Source: Polycladidibacter hongkongensis (lineage in GTDB: Bacteria; Pseudomonadota; Alphaproteobacteria; Rhizobiales; Stappiaceae). From it: a stretch of DNA of 64,000 bases. Position numbers and translations under genes: made by a program. The notes below the pieces were generated by a model. That model was not told the DNA's origin. It ran no database searches and saw nothing but the letters and a program-made list of their open reading frames with translations. The DNA lies in contig NZ_LLWC01000030.1 in the NCBI RefSeq assembly GCF_001561995.1, positions 39,308 to 103,307 on the forward strand. Direction: 5' to 3'. Within the stretch, counting starts at the first letter, position 1. Each line of letters opens with the position of its first letter. Shown piece by piece: positions 6,882 through 15,550 of the stretch.

Positions 6882-9167
6882 TTAACGCTGGCCGTGGAAT
6901 GTCCGGTTGATCACGTCGAGCTGCTGCTCGCGGGTCAATTTGATGAAGTTCACCGCATAACCTGAGACACGTACCGTCAACTGTGGGTACAGCTCAGGGT
7001 GTTCCATGGCATCTTCAAGGGTTTCCCGGTTGAAGACGTTGACGTTGATGTGGTGACCCATGTCGTGCATGTAGCCATCAAGCAGGTTGGAGAGGTTCTC
7101 GATACGCTCTGCTTCATCTTTACCCAGTGCGCCTGGGATAATGGAGAAGGTGTAGGAGATACCGTCCTGGCTGTCTTCGTATGGCAGCTTGCAAAGCGAC
7201 TTCATGGATGCCACAGCACCTTTCTGGTCGCGGCCATGCATTGGGTTTGCACCCGGTGCAAATGGTTCGCCAGCTTTACGGCCATCCGGGGTCGAGCCGG
7301 TTTTCTTACCATACACAACGTTAGAGGTGATGGTCAGGATCGACTGGGTTGGCATCGCATCGCGGTACATTGGCTGATTGCGGATCTTGCCCATGAATTT
7401 CTTCACGAGGTTTTCCGCGATCTCGTCCACGCTGTCGTCGTTATTGCCGAAGCATGGGAAGTCACCGTTGATTTCATAGTCAACAGCAAGGCCATCCTCG
7501 TTGCGGATCACTTTAACTTCAGCGTTCTTGATCGCCGAGATACTGTCGGCCACCACGGACAGACCAGCAATACCACAGGCCATGGTGCGCAGAATATCGC
7601 GATCATGCAGCGCCATTTCGATGCGCTCGTAGTTGTACTTGTCGTGGCTGTAGTGGATGCAGTTCAGCGCCTGAACGTAAACTTTTGCAATCCAGTCGAG
7701 CATTTGGTCGTAAAGTGGCTCAAGGGTGTTCCAGTCCAGAACGTCGCCGGTGAATGGCAGTGTTTGTGGACCGACCTGTTTGCCGGACTTTTCGTCGATG
7801 CCGCCGTTGATGGCGTAAAGCAGAGCTTTTGCCAAGTTGGCGCGGGCGCCGAAGAACTGCATTTGTTTACCAATGCGCATGGCGGAGACACAGCAAGCGA
7901 TGCCGTAATCGTCGCCCCAGTAAGAGCGCATCAGGTCGTCATTCTCGTACTGAACAGAAGAGGTTTCGATGGAAATCTTGGAACAGAAATCCTTGAAGCC
8001 TTTTGGCATATGTTCAGACCACAGCACGGTGAGGTTTGGCTCTGGTGCAGGGCCGAGGTTCACCAGTGTGTGCAGTACGCGGAAGGAGTTTTTGGTGACC
8101 AAGGTGCGGCCATCAATGCCCATACCGGCGATTGCTTCGGTTACCCATACAGGATCACCGGAGAACAGCTGGTTGTATTCTGGGGTGCGCATGAAGCGAA
8201 CCAGACGCAACTTCATCACGAAGTGGTCCATCAGCTCCTGAGCTTGCTCTTCGCTCAAGGTGCCATTGGCGATGTCGCGCTCGATGTAGATATCGAGGAA
8301 GGTGCTGGTGCGGCCCAAAGACATGGCAGCGCCGTTTTGCTCTTTGATCGCGGCAAGGTAACCAAGATAGAGCCACTGAACGGCTTCTTGAGCGGTTTCA
8401 GCAGGGCGGCCAAGGTCGAAGCCGTGCTGGGTGCCCATTTCTTTCAGTTCAGCCAGAGCGCGGTATTGCTCGGAGATTTCCTCACGCAGACGCAAAGTTG
8501 TTTCGCTCAGCACGTTGCCATCAAGAGAGGCGTGCTGCGCTTTTTTGTCTTCCATCAGCTTGTCAACGCCATACAGCGCTACGCGGCGATAGTCGCCAAT
8601 GATGCGGCCGCGGCCATATGCATCAGGCAGGCCGGTGACAATGCCAGCGGAGCGGGCGCGGCGGATTTCCGGAGTGTAAACATCAAAGACGCCGTCATTG
8701 TGGGTCTTGCGGTGTTTCTCGAAGATCTCCGCTGTTTGCTCCGAGATTTTGTAGCCGTTGCTTTCCAGCGCGGCAATTGCCATTTTCAGGCCGCCGTAAG
8801 GCTGCAGCGAGCGCTTCAACGGCGCATCCGTTTGCAGACCGACGATGGTTTCCAGTTCTTTCTGGATGTAGCCGGGAGCGTGGGAGGTGATGGAAGAAAC
8901 AACTTCGGTGTCTGCATCCAGAACACCCTTTTTGTTTTCTTCTTTCATTAGCTCAAGGCAAACTTCCCAGAGTTTGTTGGTCGCGTCGGTTGGGCCGGCC
9001 AAGAACTTTGCATCCCCTTCATAAGGGGTGTAGTTCAGCTGGATGAAGTTGCGAACATCGATTTCCTTGTTCCAGTCACCTTTGACGAAGCCTTTGTAGC
9101 AGGCTGGCATGTCGTCGTTAAGAAACGGCAGGCTGGCAGCCTTGTCGATGTCTTGATGAACGCCCAT
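6882..9167 (-). CDS. pflB: formate acetyltransferase (pyruvate formate-lyase)
   Basis: A 761-residue glycyl-radical enzyme converting pyruvate and CoA to acetyl-CoA and formate under anaerobiosis. The catalytic cysteine pair is at C425-C426 in [10 protein letters not shown], and the radical glycine at about G736 in RVSGYAV near the C-terminus. Length equals the E. coli enzyme (760). Start set at 9167 because AAGGAAAG lies just before it; an in-frame upstream start at 9191 has no such site. PflA is downstream, and an FNR-type promoter upstream explains oxygen control. No focA formate channel is next to it. Confidence 0.97.
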   Translation of the reverse strand: MGVHQDIDKAASLPFLNDDMPACYKGFVKGDWNKEIDVRNFIQLNYTPYEGDAKFLAGPTDATNKLWEVCLELMKEENKKGVLDADTEVVSSITSHAPGYIQKELETIVGLQTDAPLKRSLQPYGGLKMAIAALESNGYKISEQTAEIFEKHRKTHNDGVFDVYTPEIRRARSAGIVTGLPDAYGRGRIIGDYRRVALYGVDKLMEDKKAQHASLDGNVLSETTLRLREEISEQYRALAELKEMGTQHGFDLGRPAETAQEAVQWLYLGYLAAIKEQNGAAMSLGRTSTFLDIYIERDIANGTLSEEQAQELMDHFVMKLRLVRFMRTPEYNQLFSGDPVWVTEAIAGMGIDGRTLVTKNSFRVLHTLVNLGPAPEPNLTVLWSEHMPKGFKDFCSKISIETSSVQYENDDLMRSYWGDDYGIACCVSAMRIGKQMQFFGARANLAKALLYAINGGIDEKSGKQVGPQTLPFTGDVLDWNTLEPLYDQMLDWIAKVYVQALNCIHYSHDKYNYERIEMALHDRDILRTMACGIAGLSVVADSISAIKNAEVKVIRNEDGLAVDYEINGDFPCFGNNDDSVDEIAENLVKKFMGKIRNQPMYRDAMPTQSILTITSNVVYGKKTGSTPDGRKAGEPFAPGANPMHGRDQKGAVASMKSLCKLPYEDSQDGISYTFSIIPGALGKDEAERIENLSNLLDGYMHDMGHHINVNVFNRETLEDAMEHPELYPQLTVRVSGYAVNFIKLTREQQLDVINRTFHGQR

Positions 9168-9260
9168 GGTTCTTTCCTTCACTGTTGGCAATTTGGCGCG
9201 GCTCGCAGATGGATTAATCTGATGTCCTACGAGTGAGGCCTCGTTGCTTCCTTCGCTTGA

Positions 9261-9308
9261 TGGGGTGACTTTACGCCCCCGGCAGGTCTGTTTGTTGATC
9301 TAGATCAA
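9261..9308 (-). promoter_or_regulatory. FNR/Anr-type box and promoter of pflB
   Basis: TTGATCTAGATCAA at 9295-9308 is a perfect match to the FNR consensus TTGAT-N4-ATCAA. A possible -10 (TAAAGT, 9268-9273, minus strand) predicts a start near 9261, putting the box centre close to -41, the class II activator position. This supports anaerobic induction of pflB by an FNR/FnrL homologue. Confidence 0.85.
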
Positions 9309-9345
9309 ATGCTCTCTGCACGGCAGCCCTGCACCGGGCGCAAGT

Positions 9346-9371
9346 CAAGTATATACAAATGAATACACTTG
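9346..9371. repeat. imperfect palindrome upstream of pflB
   Basis: CAAGT and ACTTG arms with mostly complementary interior (about 10 of 13 positions), 40 bp upstream of the FNR box. Candidate operator for a second regulator; role inferred. Confidence 0.35.
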
Positions 9372-9729
9372 GCTTTTTCACTATTGTACTGTCCGCAATG
9401 TTTTTTTATTTCGACTAGTGTATCATTTTTCAATTGCGATAACGCTTTGAATTTATGCGAAAAATACCGTGATATCTGACGGGGTCGGACCAGCGGTTTG
9501 TTTGTGATGCTTGCACCTGTTTGTGATGCTTTTTGGTTATCTAGGGGATTTTTACTAGAAAACTACTCGCTATGCAAACAAAACATAACTGCTATGCGGG
9601 ATGTGAAATATTATTTTTTTAAGAGATATAAAGTAGGAACCGGGAAAATTACTTAGGTAGTGTCTTGGGAAAATGCGCGAATTGCGCGAGTTACTTGCGA
9701 CTCATGGGCGGCTTTGCCGGTGAAACAAT
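9372..9729. other. AT-rich intergenic region between pflB and gpr-like gene
   Basis: No gene is visible. A 13-bp direct repeat GTTTGTGATGCTT occurs at 9500-9512 and 9519-9531 (19-bp period). The rest is AT-rich and featureless to my reading. Confidence 0.4.
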
Positions 9730-9764
9730 AAAGGAGCAAGCCACATTGTGTCACTTGCTCCTTT
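9730..9764 (-). terminator. terminator downstream of aldo/keto reductase
   Basis: Perfect 11-bp stem AAAGGAGCAAG/CTTGCTCCTTT (9730-9740/9754-9764) with a 13-nt loop. On the minus strand it continues ATTGTTTC, fitting termination of the gene ending at 9828. Confidence 0.7.
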
Positions 9765-9827
9765 ACGTGGTTTGGGCGTCAATTATAGCCCTGTGCCCAT
9801 GGTTGTTTTGAGTTTACCTTTGCAAGG

Positions 9828-10871
9828 TTATCTACTCGGTCCTTTGCGCTCCGCCGATTTTGCCCAGAGGTTTATGCCGGCATCTTTGGCGTGCTCATCG
9901 ATTGCTGCAAGCTCAGCAGGTGTAAACTCTAGGTTCTGAATAGCGGTGGCGCAGTCGATGATTTGCTGAGAGCGGCTGGCACCGATAAGTGCGGATGTTA
10001 CCCTTCCGCCACGCAGCACCCAAGCCAGCGCCATTTGAGCCAGTGTTTGGCCGCGCCCCTTGGCGATTTCGTTCAAGGCGGTGATGGCTGCAAGAGAGCG
10101 CTCGTTTAGAAACTTCTGCGGCAGAGACTTGCCTTGGGCAGCGCGGCTGTCATCTGGGATGCCGCCCAGATATTTGCTCGTCAGCATGCCTTGGGCCAGT
10201 GGTGAGAATACGATGGAACCGATGCCTTCGTCTTCCAGTGTGTCGAGCAGGCCATCCTCTTCCACCCAGCGGTTGAGCATGGAGTAACTCGGCTGATGGA
10301 TCAGGCAAGGAGTGCCCATTTCACGCAGGATCTTGGCGGCCTCGCGGGTGCGCTTGCTGTTGTAGGAGGATATGCCCACATAGAGTGCCTTGCCCTGACG
10401 GACAATCTGGTCCAGAGCGCCGCAAGTTTCCTCCAGCGGGGTTTCGGGATCAAAGCGGTGCGAATAAAAAATGTCCACATAGTCCAGCCCCATGCGCTGC
10501 AGCGATTGGTCGAGGCTGGAAATCAGATACTTGCGGCTGCCCCACTCGCCATAGGGGCCGGGCCACATGTCATAGCCAGCCTTGGAAGAGATAATCAGCT
10601 CATCACGCAAGCCGGAGAAGTCTTGTCGCAAGATTTGGCCAAATGCTTCTTCGGCCGATCCTTTGGGCGGGCCGTAATTGTTGGCCAGATCAAAGTGGGT
10701 GATGCCCAGATCAAATGCGGTGCGGCACATGTCGCGTTTGGTTTGATGAGGTGTATCTTCACCAAAGTTATGCCATAATCCCAGTGAGATAGCCGGGAGT
10801 TTTAAACCACTTTTTCCGCAGCGGTTGTAGACCATGTTTTCGTAGCGGTCGTGCGCTGGTTGCCAATGCAT
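9828..10871 (-). CDS. gpr: aldo/keto reductase, L-glyceraldehyde 3-phosphate reductase (YghZ) type
   Basis: A 347-residue NADPH-dependent aldo/keto reductase closely resembling E. coli YghZ/Gpr, which reduces L-glyceraldehyde 3-phosphate and methylglyoxal. Shared blocks include CGKSGLKLPAISLGLWHNFG at the N-terminus, FDLANNYGPP with the catalytic Tyr/Asp region, SKAGYDMWPGPYG, YVDIFYSHR, and GASRSQQI for cofactor binding near residue 305. AAGGAGC precedes the ATG. Single gene with its own terminator at 9730. The detoxification role is taken from the family. Confidence 0.92.
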   Translation of the reverse strand: MHWQPAHDRYENMVYNRCGKSGLKLPAISLGLWHNFGEDTPHQTKRDMCRTAFDLGITHFDLANNYGPPKGSAEEAFGQILRQDFSGLRDELIISSKAGYDMWPGPYGEWGSRKYLISSLDQSLQRMGLDYVDIFYSHRFDPETPLEETCGALDQIVRQGKALYVGISSYNSKRTREAAKILREMGTPCLIHQPSYSMLNRWVEEDGLLDTLEDEGIGSIVFSPLAQGMLTSKYLGGIPDDSRAAQGKSLPQKFLNERSLAAITALNEIAKGRGQTLAQMALAWVLRGGRVTSALIGASRSQQIIDCATAIQNLEFTPAELAAIDEHAKDAGINLWAKSAERKGPSR

Positions 10872-10902
10872 GCGATGCTCCTTGCGGTTTGTTTTGTTGT
10901 TG

Positions 10903-11682
10903 TTAATTGAGCTCTAGCCAGACTGGAACGTGGTCGGAAGGCTTTTCCCAATCACGCACGTGTTTATCTATGCCTGTGCCTTGCAAGCGGTCGGCGGCCT
11001 CCGGTGAGAGCAGCAGGTGGTCAATGCGAATGCCGTTGTTGCGCTGCCAAGCGCCGGCTTGGTAATCCCAGAAGGTATAGGTTTTGACCGCATCTTGGGT
11101 GGCGCGGATGGCTTCGGTAAAGCCCAAGTGATTGAGGGCGCGAAAGGCCTGCCTGCTCTCGGGGCGGTAGAGCGCATCGCCGACCCATGTCTCGGGCTTG
11201 GCTGCGTCCTGCGGATCGGGGATGACGTTGTAATCACCGGCCAGAATGAAGGCTTCTTCCTGTTGCAATGTTTGGGCTGCATGGGCGTTTAGGCGCTGCA
11301 TCCATGCCAGCTTATAAGGAAATTTGGGTGTATCCACAGGATTGCCATTTGGCAGATACAGGCCGCCAAGGCGCACGGGGCCATTATCCGTTGCCACCAC
11401 GCCCTCGATATAGCGTGCCTGTTCATCGGCCTCATCGCCTGGAAGGCGGCGGATGACTTCCTCAAATGGGGTTTTGGAGAGCAGGGCAACGCCGTTAAAG
11501 CCCTTTTGACCATGGGTTTCTAAATGGTAGCCAAGTGCTTCAATTGGCTCGCGCGGGAAGGCTTCGTCGATGCTTTTAATCTCTTGAAAGCAAGCCAGAT
11601 CCGGTTGCTCTTCCTGCAGCCAGCGCAACACGGTGTCCATGCGGGCTTTGATCCCGTTGATGTTCCAACTGGCAATTTTCAT
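10903..11682 (-). CDS. xthA: exodeoxyribonuclease III
   Basis: A 259-residue member of the ExoIII/AP-endonuclease family, acting in base-excision repair by cutting DNA at abasic sites and removing 3' blocking groups. Motifs are in order: KIASWNINGIKAR (N-terminal Asn), CFQEIKS (metal-binding Glu), GLYLPNG (Tyr), AGDYNVIP (Asp/Asn), RIDHLLLS and the C-terminal SDHVPVWLEL with the catalytic Asp-His. Start at 11682, preceded by GAGGATT; the frame extends upstream to 11787 but adds 35 non-homologous residues. Followed 31 bp later by the gpr-like gene. Confidence 0.96.
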   Translation of the reverse strand: MKIASWNINGIKARMDTVLRWLQEEQPDLACFQEIKSIDEAFPREPIEALGYHLETHGQKGFNGVALLSKTPFEEVIRRLPGDEADEQARYIEGVVATDNGPVRLGGLYLPNGNPVDTPKFPYKLAWMQRLNAHAAQTLQQEEAFILAGDYNVIPDPQDAAKPETWVGDALYRPESRQAFRALNHLGFTEAIRATQDAVKTYTFWDYQAGAWQRNNGIRIDHLLLSPEAADRLQGTGIDKHVRDWEKPSDHVPVWLELN

Positions 11683-11821
11683 GGGGGCAATCCTCAGGTC
11701 TCTAAGCCAAACAACGATTTGATAAGGTTGGGCTGCAGCTTGGCGCGAGAACAGGGTGCCCGTCAAGGCAATAGGCGGGGCGTCCACCGCCTAGTGGGTA
11801 AACAAGAGGGAGCCGGACAGA

Positions 11822-12154
11822 CTATACGGAGAAGCTGGTGCCACAACCGCAACCGGCGGTGGCGTTTGGATTGGTGATCTGGAAGGACTGGCCCATGAGG
11901 TCCATCACAAAATCCACCTGGGCGCCTTGGAGAAATTGTAAGGAAAGCTCGTCGATGAGCATAGTGGCGCCATCGCGCTTAATGCAAAAATCATCGTCAT
12001 GCTGTTCCTGTACCAGATCGTATTTGTATTGAAATCCCGAGCAGCCGCCGCCCTCGACAGACAGGCGCAGCTTGGTGCCCTCCGGCTCTTTCGCCAGAAT
12101 CTGGGCAATGCGTTTGGCCGCCGAATTTGTCAGGGTTACTTCTGTCTCGCTCAT
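11822..12154 (-). CDS. erpA: iron-sulfur cluster insertion protein (A-type carrier)
   Basis: A 110-residue A-type carrier of the HesB/IscA/ErpA family that hands Fe-S clusters to apo-proteins. The three conserved cysteines are present: C38 in GGGCSGFQY, and C102 and C104 in AGCGCGTSF. The sequence is closer to ErpA than to IscA or SufA by eye, and no isc or suf genes are adjacent, as is usual for erpA beside dgt in alphaproteobacteria. GGAG lies 9 nt before the ATG. Divergent from dgt. Confidence 0.92.
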   Translation of the reverse strand: MSETEVTLTNSAAKRIAQILAKEPEGTKLRLSVEGGGCSGFQYKYDLVQEQHDDDFCIKRDGATMLIDELSLQFLQGAQVDFVMDLMGQSFQITNPNATAGCGCGTSFSV

Positions 12155-12388
12155 AGTCTTTACTCCAAAGCCGCGGGAACGATATGGGGCAGATGACGCT
12201 TGACTCTTGCGAGCCAGTGAAATGTCATAGGCATTCCATCAGCGGCTGATAGGGCTTAGTTAAGTTGGCCGCGATGCCGCGTCAATGGGCGGGCATGCGA
12301 AAAACCTATTATATTTTATCGGCGGTGCGAGCGATACAGCGTAATTTGCGGGTAAACTCAGTGCCTTTTTAAAGAGTGGTAGTTGGGA

Positions 12389-13606
12389 ATGACAAAGACA
12401 TTGGGGTATGGAGCGCAGCCATTGGCAGCTTACGCTTGTAAGGCGGAGGAAAGCCGTGGGCGCTTGGTAAAAGAGGCGCACAGCCCCACGCGCACACCCT
12501 ATCAGCGTGATCGTGACCGGATAATTCATAGTACTGCCTTTCGCCGGCTAAAGCATAAGACGCAGGTCTTCATCTATCATGAAGGGGACCATTATCGTAC
12601 ACGGCTGACGCACACAATCGAAGTGGCGCAGATCGCCCGCTCTCTGGCGCGTGCCTTGCGGCTTGATGAAGATCTGGCGGAGTGTTTGGCGCTGGCGCAT
12701 GATCTTGGGCACACGCCCTTTGGCCATGAAGGCGAGGATGTGATGGATGCTTGCATGGCGCAGTTTGGCGGGTTTGACCATAATGCGCAGTCCTTGCGGG
12801 TGGTGACGGAACTAGAGCGGCGCTATGCGCGCTTTGACGGGCTTAATCTGGCGTGGGAAACATTAGAGGGGTTGGTCAAACACAACGGGCCGCTGACAGA
12901 TCGCAGTGGCGCGCCACTTGGCAAGTTTTCTGAGGACGGGTTGCCTTTTGCGGTGCGAGACTACACCCGGCGGCAAGATCTTATGTTGTGGTCGTGGCCC
13001 AGCGCAGAGGCGCAGGTGGCGGCGATTGCCGATGATATCGCCTATGACAGTCATGATATTGACGATGGTTTGCGCGCGGGGCTGTTGAGCTTTGAAAGCA
13101 TGCGGCAAGTGCCGTTTCTGCGCGATATTCTGGATGAGGTGGACGGGCTCTATCCCGGCCTTGAGGATGCGCGTCGCATTCATGAGGTGGTGCGCCGCTC
13201 GATCACCCGCATGGTAGAAGACGTCATCGCACAGGCTATTGCGCGGCTTGAGGCGCTGGCCCCTGATAGTGTGAGTGATGTTCGCAAGGCAGGTGACGCG
13301 GTTGTGGCGTTTTCACCGCAGATGGCGCAGGCAGAAAAAGAGCTAAAGCGCTATTTGTTTGCCAATTTGTATCGCAATGAGGAAGTGCTGGTGGTGCGCC
13401 GTAAGGTGGCGCGCATTACGAAAGAGCTGTTTGAGCATTATTTTGCCAGCCCGCAAAATATGCCATCCCCTTGGAGTGAAGGTCTGGCAGCGCTCTCCCA
13501 GCAACAGATTGCCCGGCGTGTTTGTGACTTTATCGCCGGAATGACGGACCGCTATGCGATTGAAGAGCATCGACGACTATTTGACGATAGTCCCGATTTG
13601 GGGTAG
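12389..13606 (+). CDS. dgt: deoxyguanosinetriphosphate triphosphohydrolase-like protein
   Basis: A 405-residue HD-domain enzyme of the dGTPase family, which hydrolyses dNTPs to nucleoside and triphosphate. HD metal ligands are visible as RLTHTIEV (first His), [15 protein letters not shown] (His-Asp pair and following His) and a later [12 protein letters not shown] (third Asp). The N-terminal [18 protein letters not shown] segment is the family's usual entrance. ATG at 12389 chosen; an in-frame TTG lies two codons earlier and neither has a strong Shine-Dalgarno. First gene of the dgt-argS-SPOR-nagZ-scpAB series. Confidence 0.94.
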   Translation: MTKTLGYGAQPLAAYACKAEESRGRLVKEAHSPTRTPYQRDRDRIIHSTAFRRLKHKTQVFIYHEGDHYRTRLTHTIEVAQIARSLARALRLDEDLAECLALAHDLGHTPFGHEGEDVMDACMAQFGGFDHNAQSLRVVTELERRYARFDGLNLAWETLEGLVKHNGPLTDRSGAPLGKFSEDGLPFAVRDYTRRQDLMLWSWPSAEAQVAAIADDIAYDSHDIDDGLRAGLLSFESMRQVPFLRDILDEVDGLYPGLEDARRIHEVVRRSITRMVEDVIAQAIARLEALAPDSVSDVRKAGDAVVAFSPQMAQAEKELKRYLFANLYRNEEVLVVRRKVARITKELFEHYFASPQNMPSPWSEGLAALSQQQIARRVCDFIAGMTDRYAIEEHRRLFDDSPDLG

Positions 13607-13707
13607 TGCGCGAGACGAATAATTTCCAGCTGGATCAGGCAGGGGTGCGCCGCACAGGAGCTTGCACTTGAGGACGTTGATCCGGCGCTTTACATCAGGC
13701 ATAGACA

Positions 13708-15462
13708 ATGAACATCTTCTCTACGTTTGCCGAGCGGGTAAAAACGGTCATTGAATCGCAGAATTTGGCGGCTGACGGCGCTGAATTGGATCTGTCACGG
13801 GTGACAATGGAACCGCCGCGTGATGCTGCTCACGGGGATCTGGCTACCAATGCGGCCATGGTACTTGCCAAGCCGCTGCGCATGAAGCCGCGCGATATTG
13901 CCGAAAAAATCGCCAAAGGTCTGCGTGCAGATGCTGATGTCGCCTCTGTCGATGTGGCCGGGCCCGGGTTTATCAACATCCGTTTGCAGCCGCATGTGTT
14001 TTCGCAAGTGCTGGCCGATGTGGTGGTCAAAGGCAAGGAATTTGGTCGCTCCCAGCGCGGCAAAGGCGTGAAGGTGAATGTGGAATACGTTTCCACCAAT
14101 CCAACAGGGCCAATCCATGTGGGGCACACCCGCGGGGCCGTGGTTGGTGATGCGCTGGCGTCCCTACTGGCATTTGCCTCCTATGATGTGACCCGCGAGT
14201 ATCTGATCAATGATGCCGGGGCGCAAATTGATGTGTTGGCAAATTCGGCTTACCTGCGCTACCGCGAAGCGCTGGGCGAAGATATTGGCGAAATTCCTGA
14301 GGGGCTTTACCCGGGCGATTATCTGGTGCCGGTTGGTAAGGCGCTGGCCGAAAAATATGGTGACACGCTGAAATCCATGGACGATGCGGCGCGCCTTGCA
14401 ATCATAAAGCCGTTCAGCGTTGACGCAATGATGGGCATGATCCGCGCGGATCTGGAGCTGCTCAACGTCAAGCATGATGTGTTCTTCTCTGAAAAAACCA
14501 TGCATGGCAAGGGCGGGGCAATTGAAAAGGCCCTTACCGAGCTGCGCGCGCGTGATCTGGTGTATGATGGCACACTGCCACCGCCAAAAGGCGAGCTGCC
14601 AGATGACTGGGAAGACCGCGAACAGACCCTGTTCCGCTCCACCATTGCCGGCGATGATATTGATCGCCCGCTGGTGAAATCCGATGGCTCCTACACCTAT
14701 TTTGCCGCTGATGTGGCTTATGCCGCCGACAAACTGGCGCGTGGTTTCGACCAGCTTATCTTTGTACTGGGGGCAGACCACGCAGGCTATGTGAAGCGGC
14801 TTGAGGCTGTTGGTAAAGCGATCTCTGGCGGTAAGGCGGACGTGATTTGCCGATTGTGCCAGTTGGTTAAGCTGTTTCGCGCTGGCGAGCCTGTCAAAAT
14901 GTCCAAGAGGGCTGGTAACTTTATCACCCTGCGTGATGTGGTGGAAGAGGTGGGGCGTGATCCTGTACGCTTCATGATGCTGTACCGCAAAAACGATGCG
15001 CATTTGGACTTCGATTTCCAAAAGGTTACCGAACAATCCAAAGATAATCCGGTGTTTTATGTTCAGTACGGGCATGCGCGCTGTCACTCAGTGTTGCGCC
15101 AAGCTGCAGAAGAACTTGAGTGGTTTGATGGTACCGCGCAGCAGCTGCAAAATGCAAAGCTGGAACTGCTGGAAGATGAAGGGGAACAAGCGCTTATCGC
15201 CAAGATGGCGCAGTGGCCACGGGTGGTGGATAGTGCTGCTGAGGCGCACGAGCCGCACCGGGTGGCCTTCTACCTCTATGAACTGGCGTCTGCGCTGCAT
15301 GGTCACTGGGCACGAGGCAAGGAAAAGCCGCAATTACGGTTTATTAATGATAAATCGTCAGATTTGACTAAAGCTCGACTCGCACTTGTTTATGCGGTGT
15401 CGCAGGTGATTGCTTCCGGCCTTGATGTATTGGGTGTGGAAGCGCCCCGCGAAATGCGCTAG
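13708..15462 (+). CDS. argS: arginyl-tRNA synthetase
   Basis: A 584-residue class I aminoacyl-tRNA synthetase charging tRNA-Arg. The HIGH-type signature reads [13 protein letters not shown] (about residues 131-143) and the KMSKS-type loop KMSKRAGN lies near residue 397. The N-terminal Arg-tRNA-recognition domain and the C-terminal DALR anticodon-binding domain (about 460-584, ending in [11 protein letters not shown]) are complete. Located between dgt and the SPOR-domain gene as in many Hyphomicrobiales. Confidence 0.97.
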   Translation: MNIFSTFAERVKTVIESQNLAADGAELDLSRVTMEPPRDAAHGDLATNAAMVLAKPLRMKPRDIAEKIAKGLRADADVASVDVAGPGFINIRLQPHVFSQVLADVVVKGKEFGRSQRGKGVKVNVEYVSTNPTGPIHVGHTRGAVVGDALASLLAFASYDVTREYLINDAGAQIDVLANSAYLRYREALGEDIGEIPEGLYPGDYLVPVGKALAEKYGDTLKSMDDAARLAIIKPFSVDAMMGMIRADLELLNVKHDVFFSEKTMHGKGGAIEKALTELRARDLVYDGTLPPPKGELPDDWEDREQTLFRSTIAGDDIDRPLVKSDGSYTYFAADVAYAADKLARGFDQLIFVLGADHAGYVKRLEAVGKAISGGKADVICRLCQLVKLFRAGEPVKMSKRAGNFITLRDVVEEVGRDPVRFMMLYRKNDAHLDFDFQKVTEQSKDNPVFYVQYGHARCHSVLRQAAEELEWFDGTAQQLQNAKLELLEDEGEQALIAKMAQWPRVVDSAAEAHEPHRVAFYLYELASALHGHWARGKEKPQLRFINDKSSDLTKARLALVYAVSQVIASGLDVLGVEAPREMR

Positions 15463-15550
15463 GCACGCAGGTCGATTAGACGAGACAGGAAGTATACTAC
15501 GGGAAAGCGCGGGGTCTCGCGCTCTCTCCTTAAAAGGACGTAGCAGGACC

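Noticed and set aside
6999..8951. 650-codon open frame on the plus strand
   Set aside because: It lies entirely antisense to pflB, has no recognisable domain or ribosome-binding site, and is explained by pflB codon bias.
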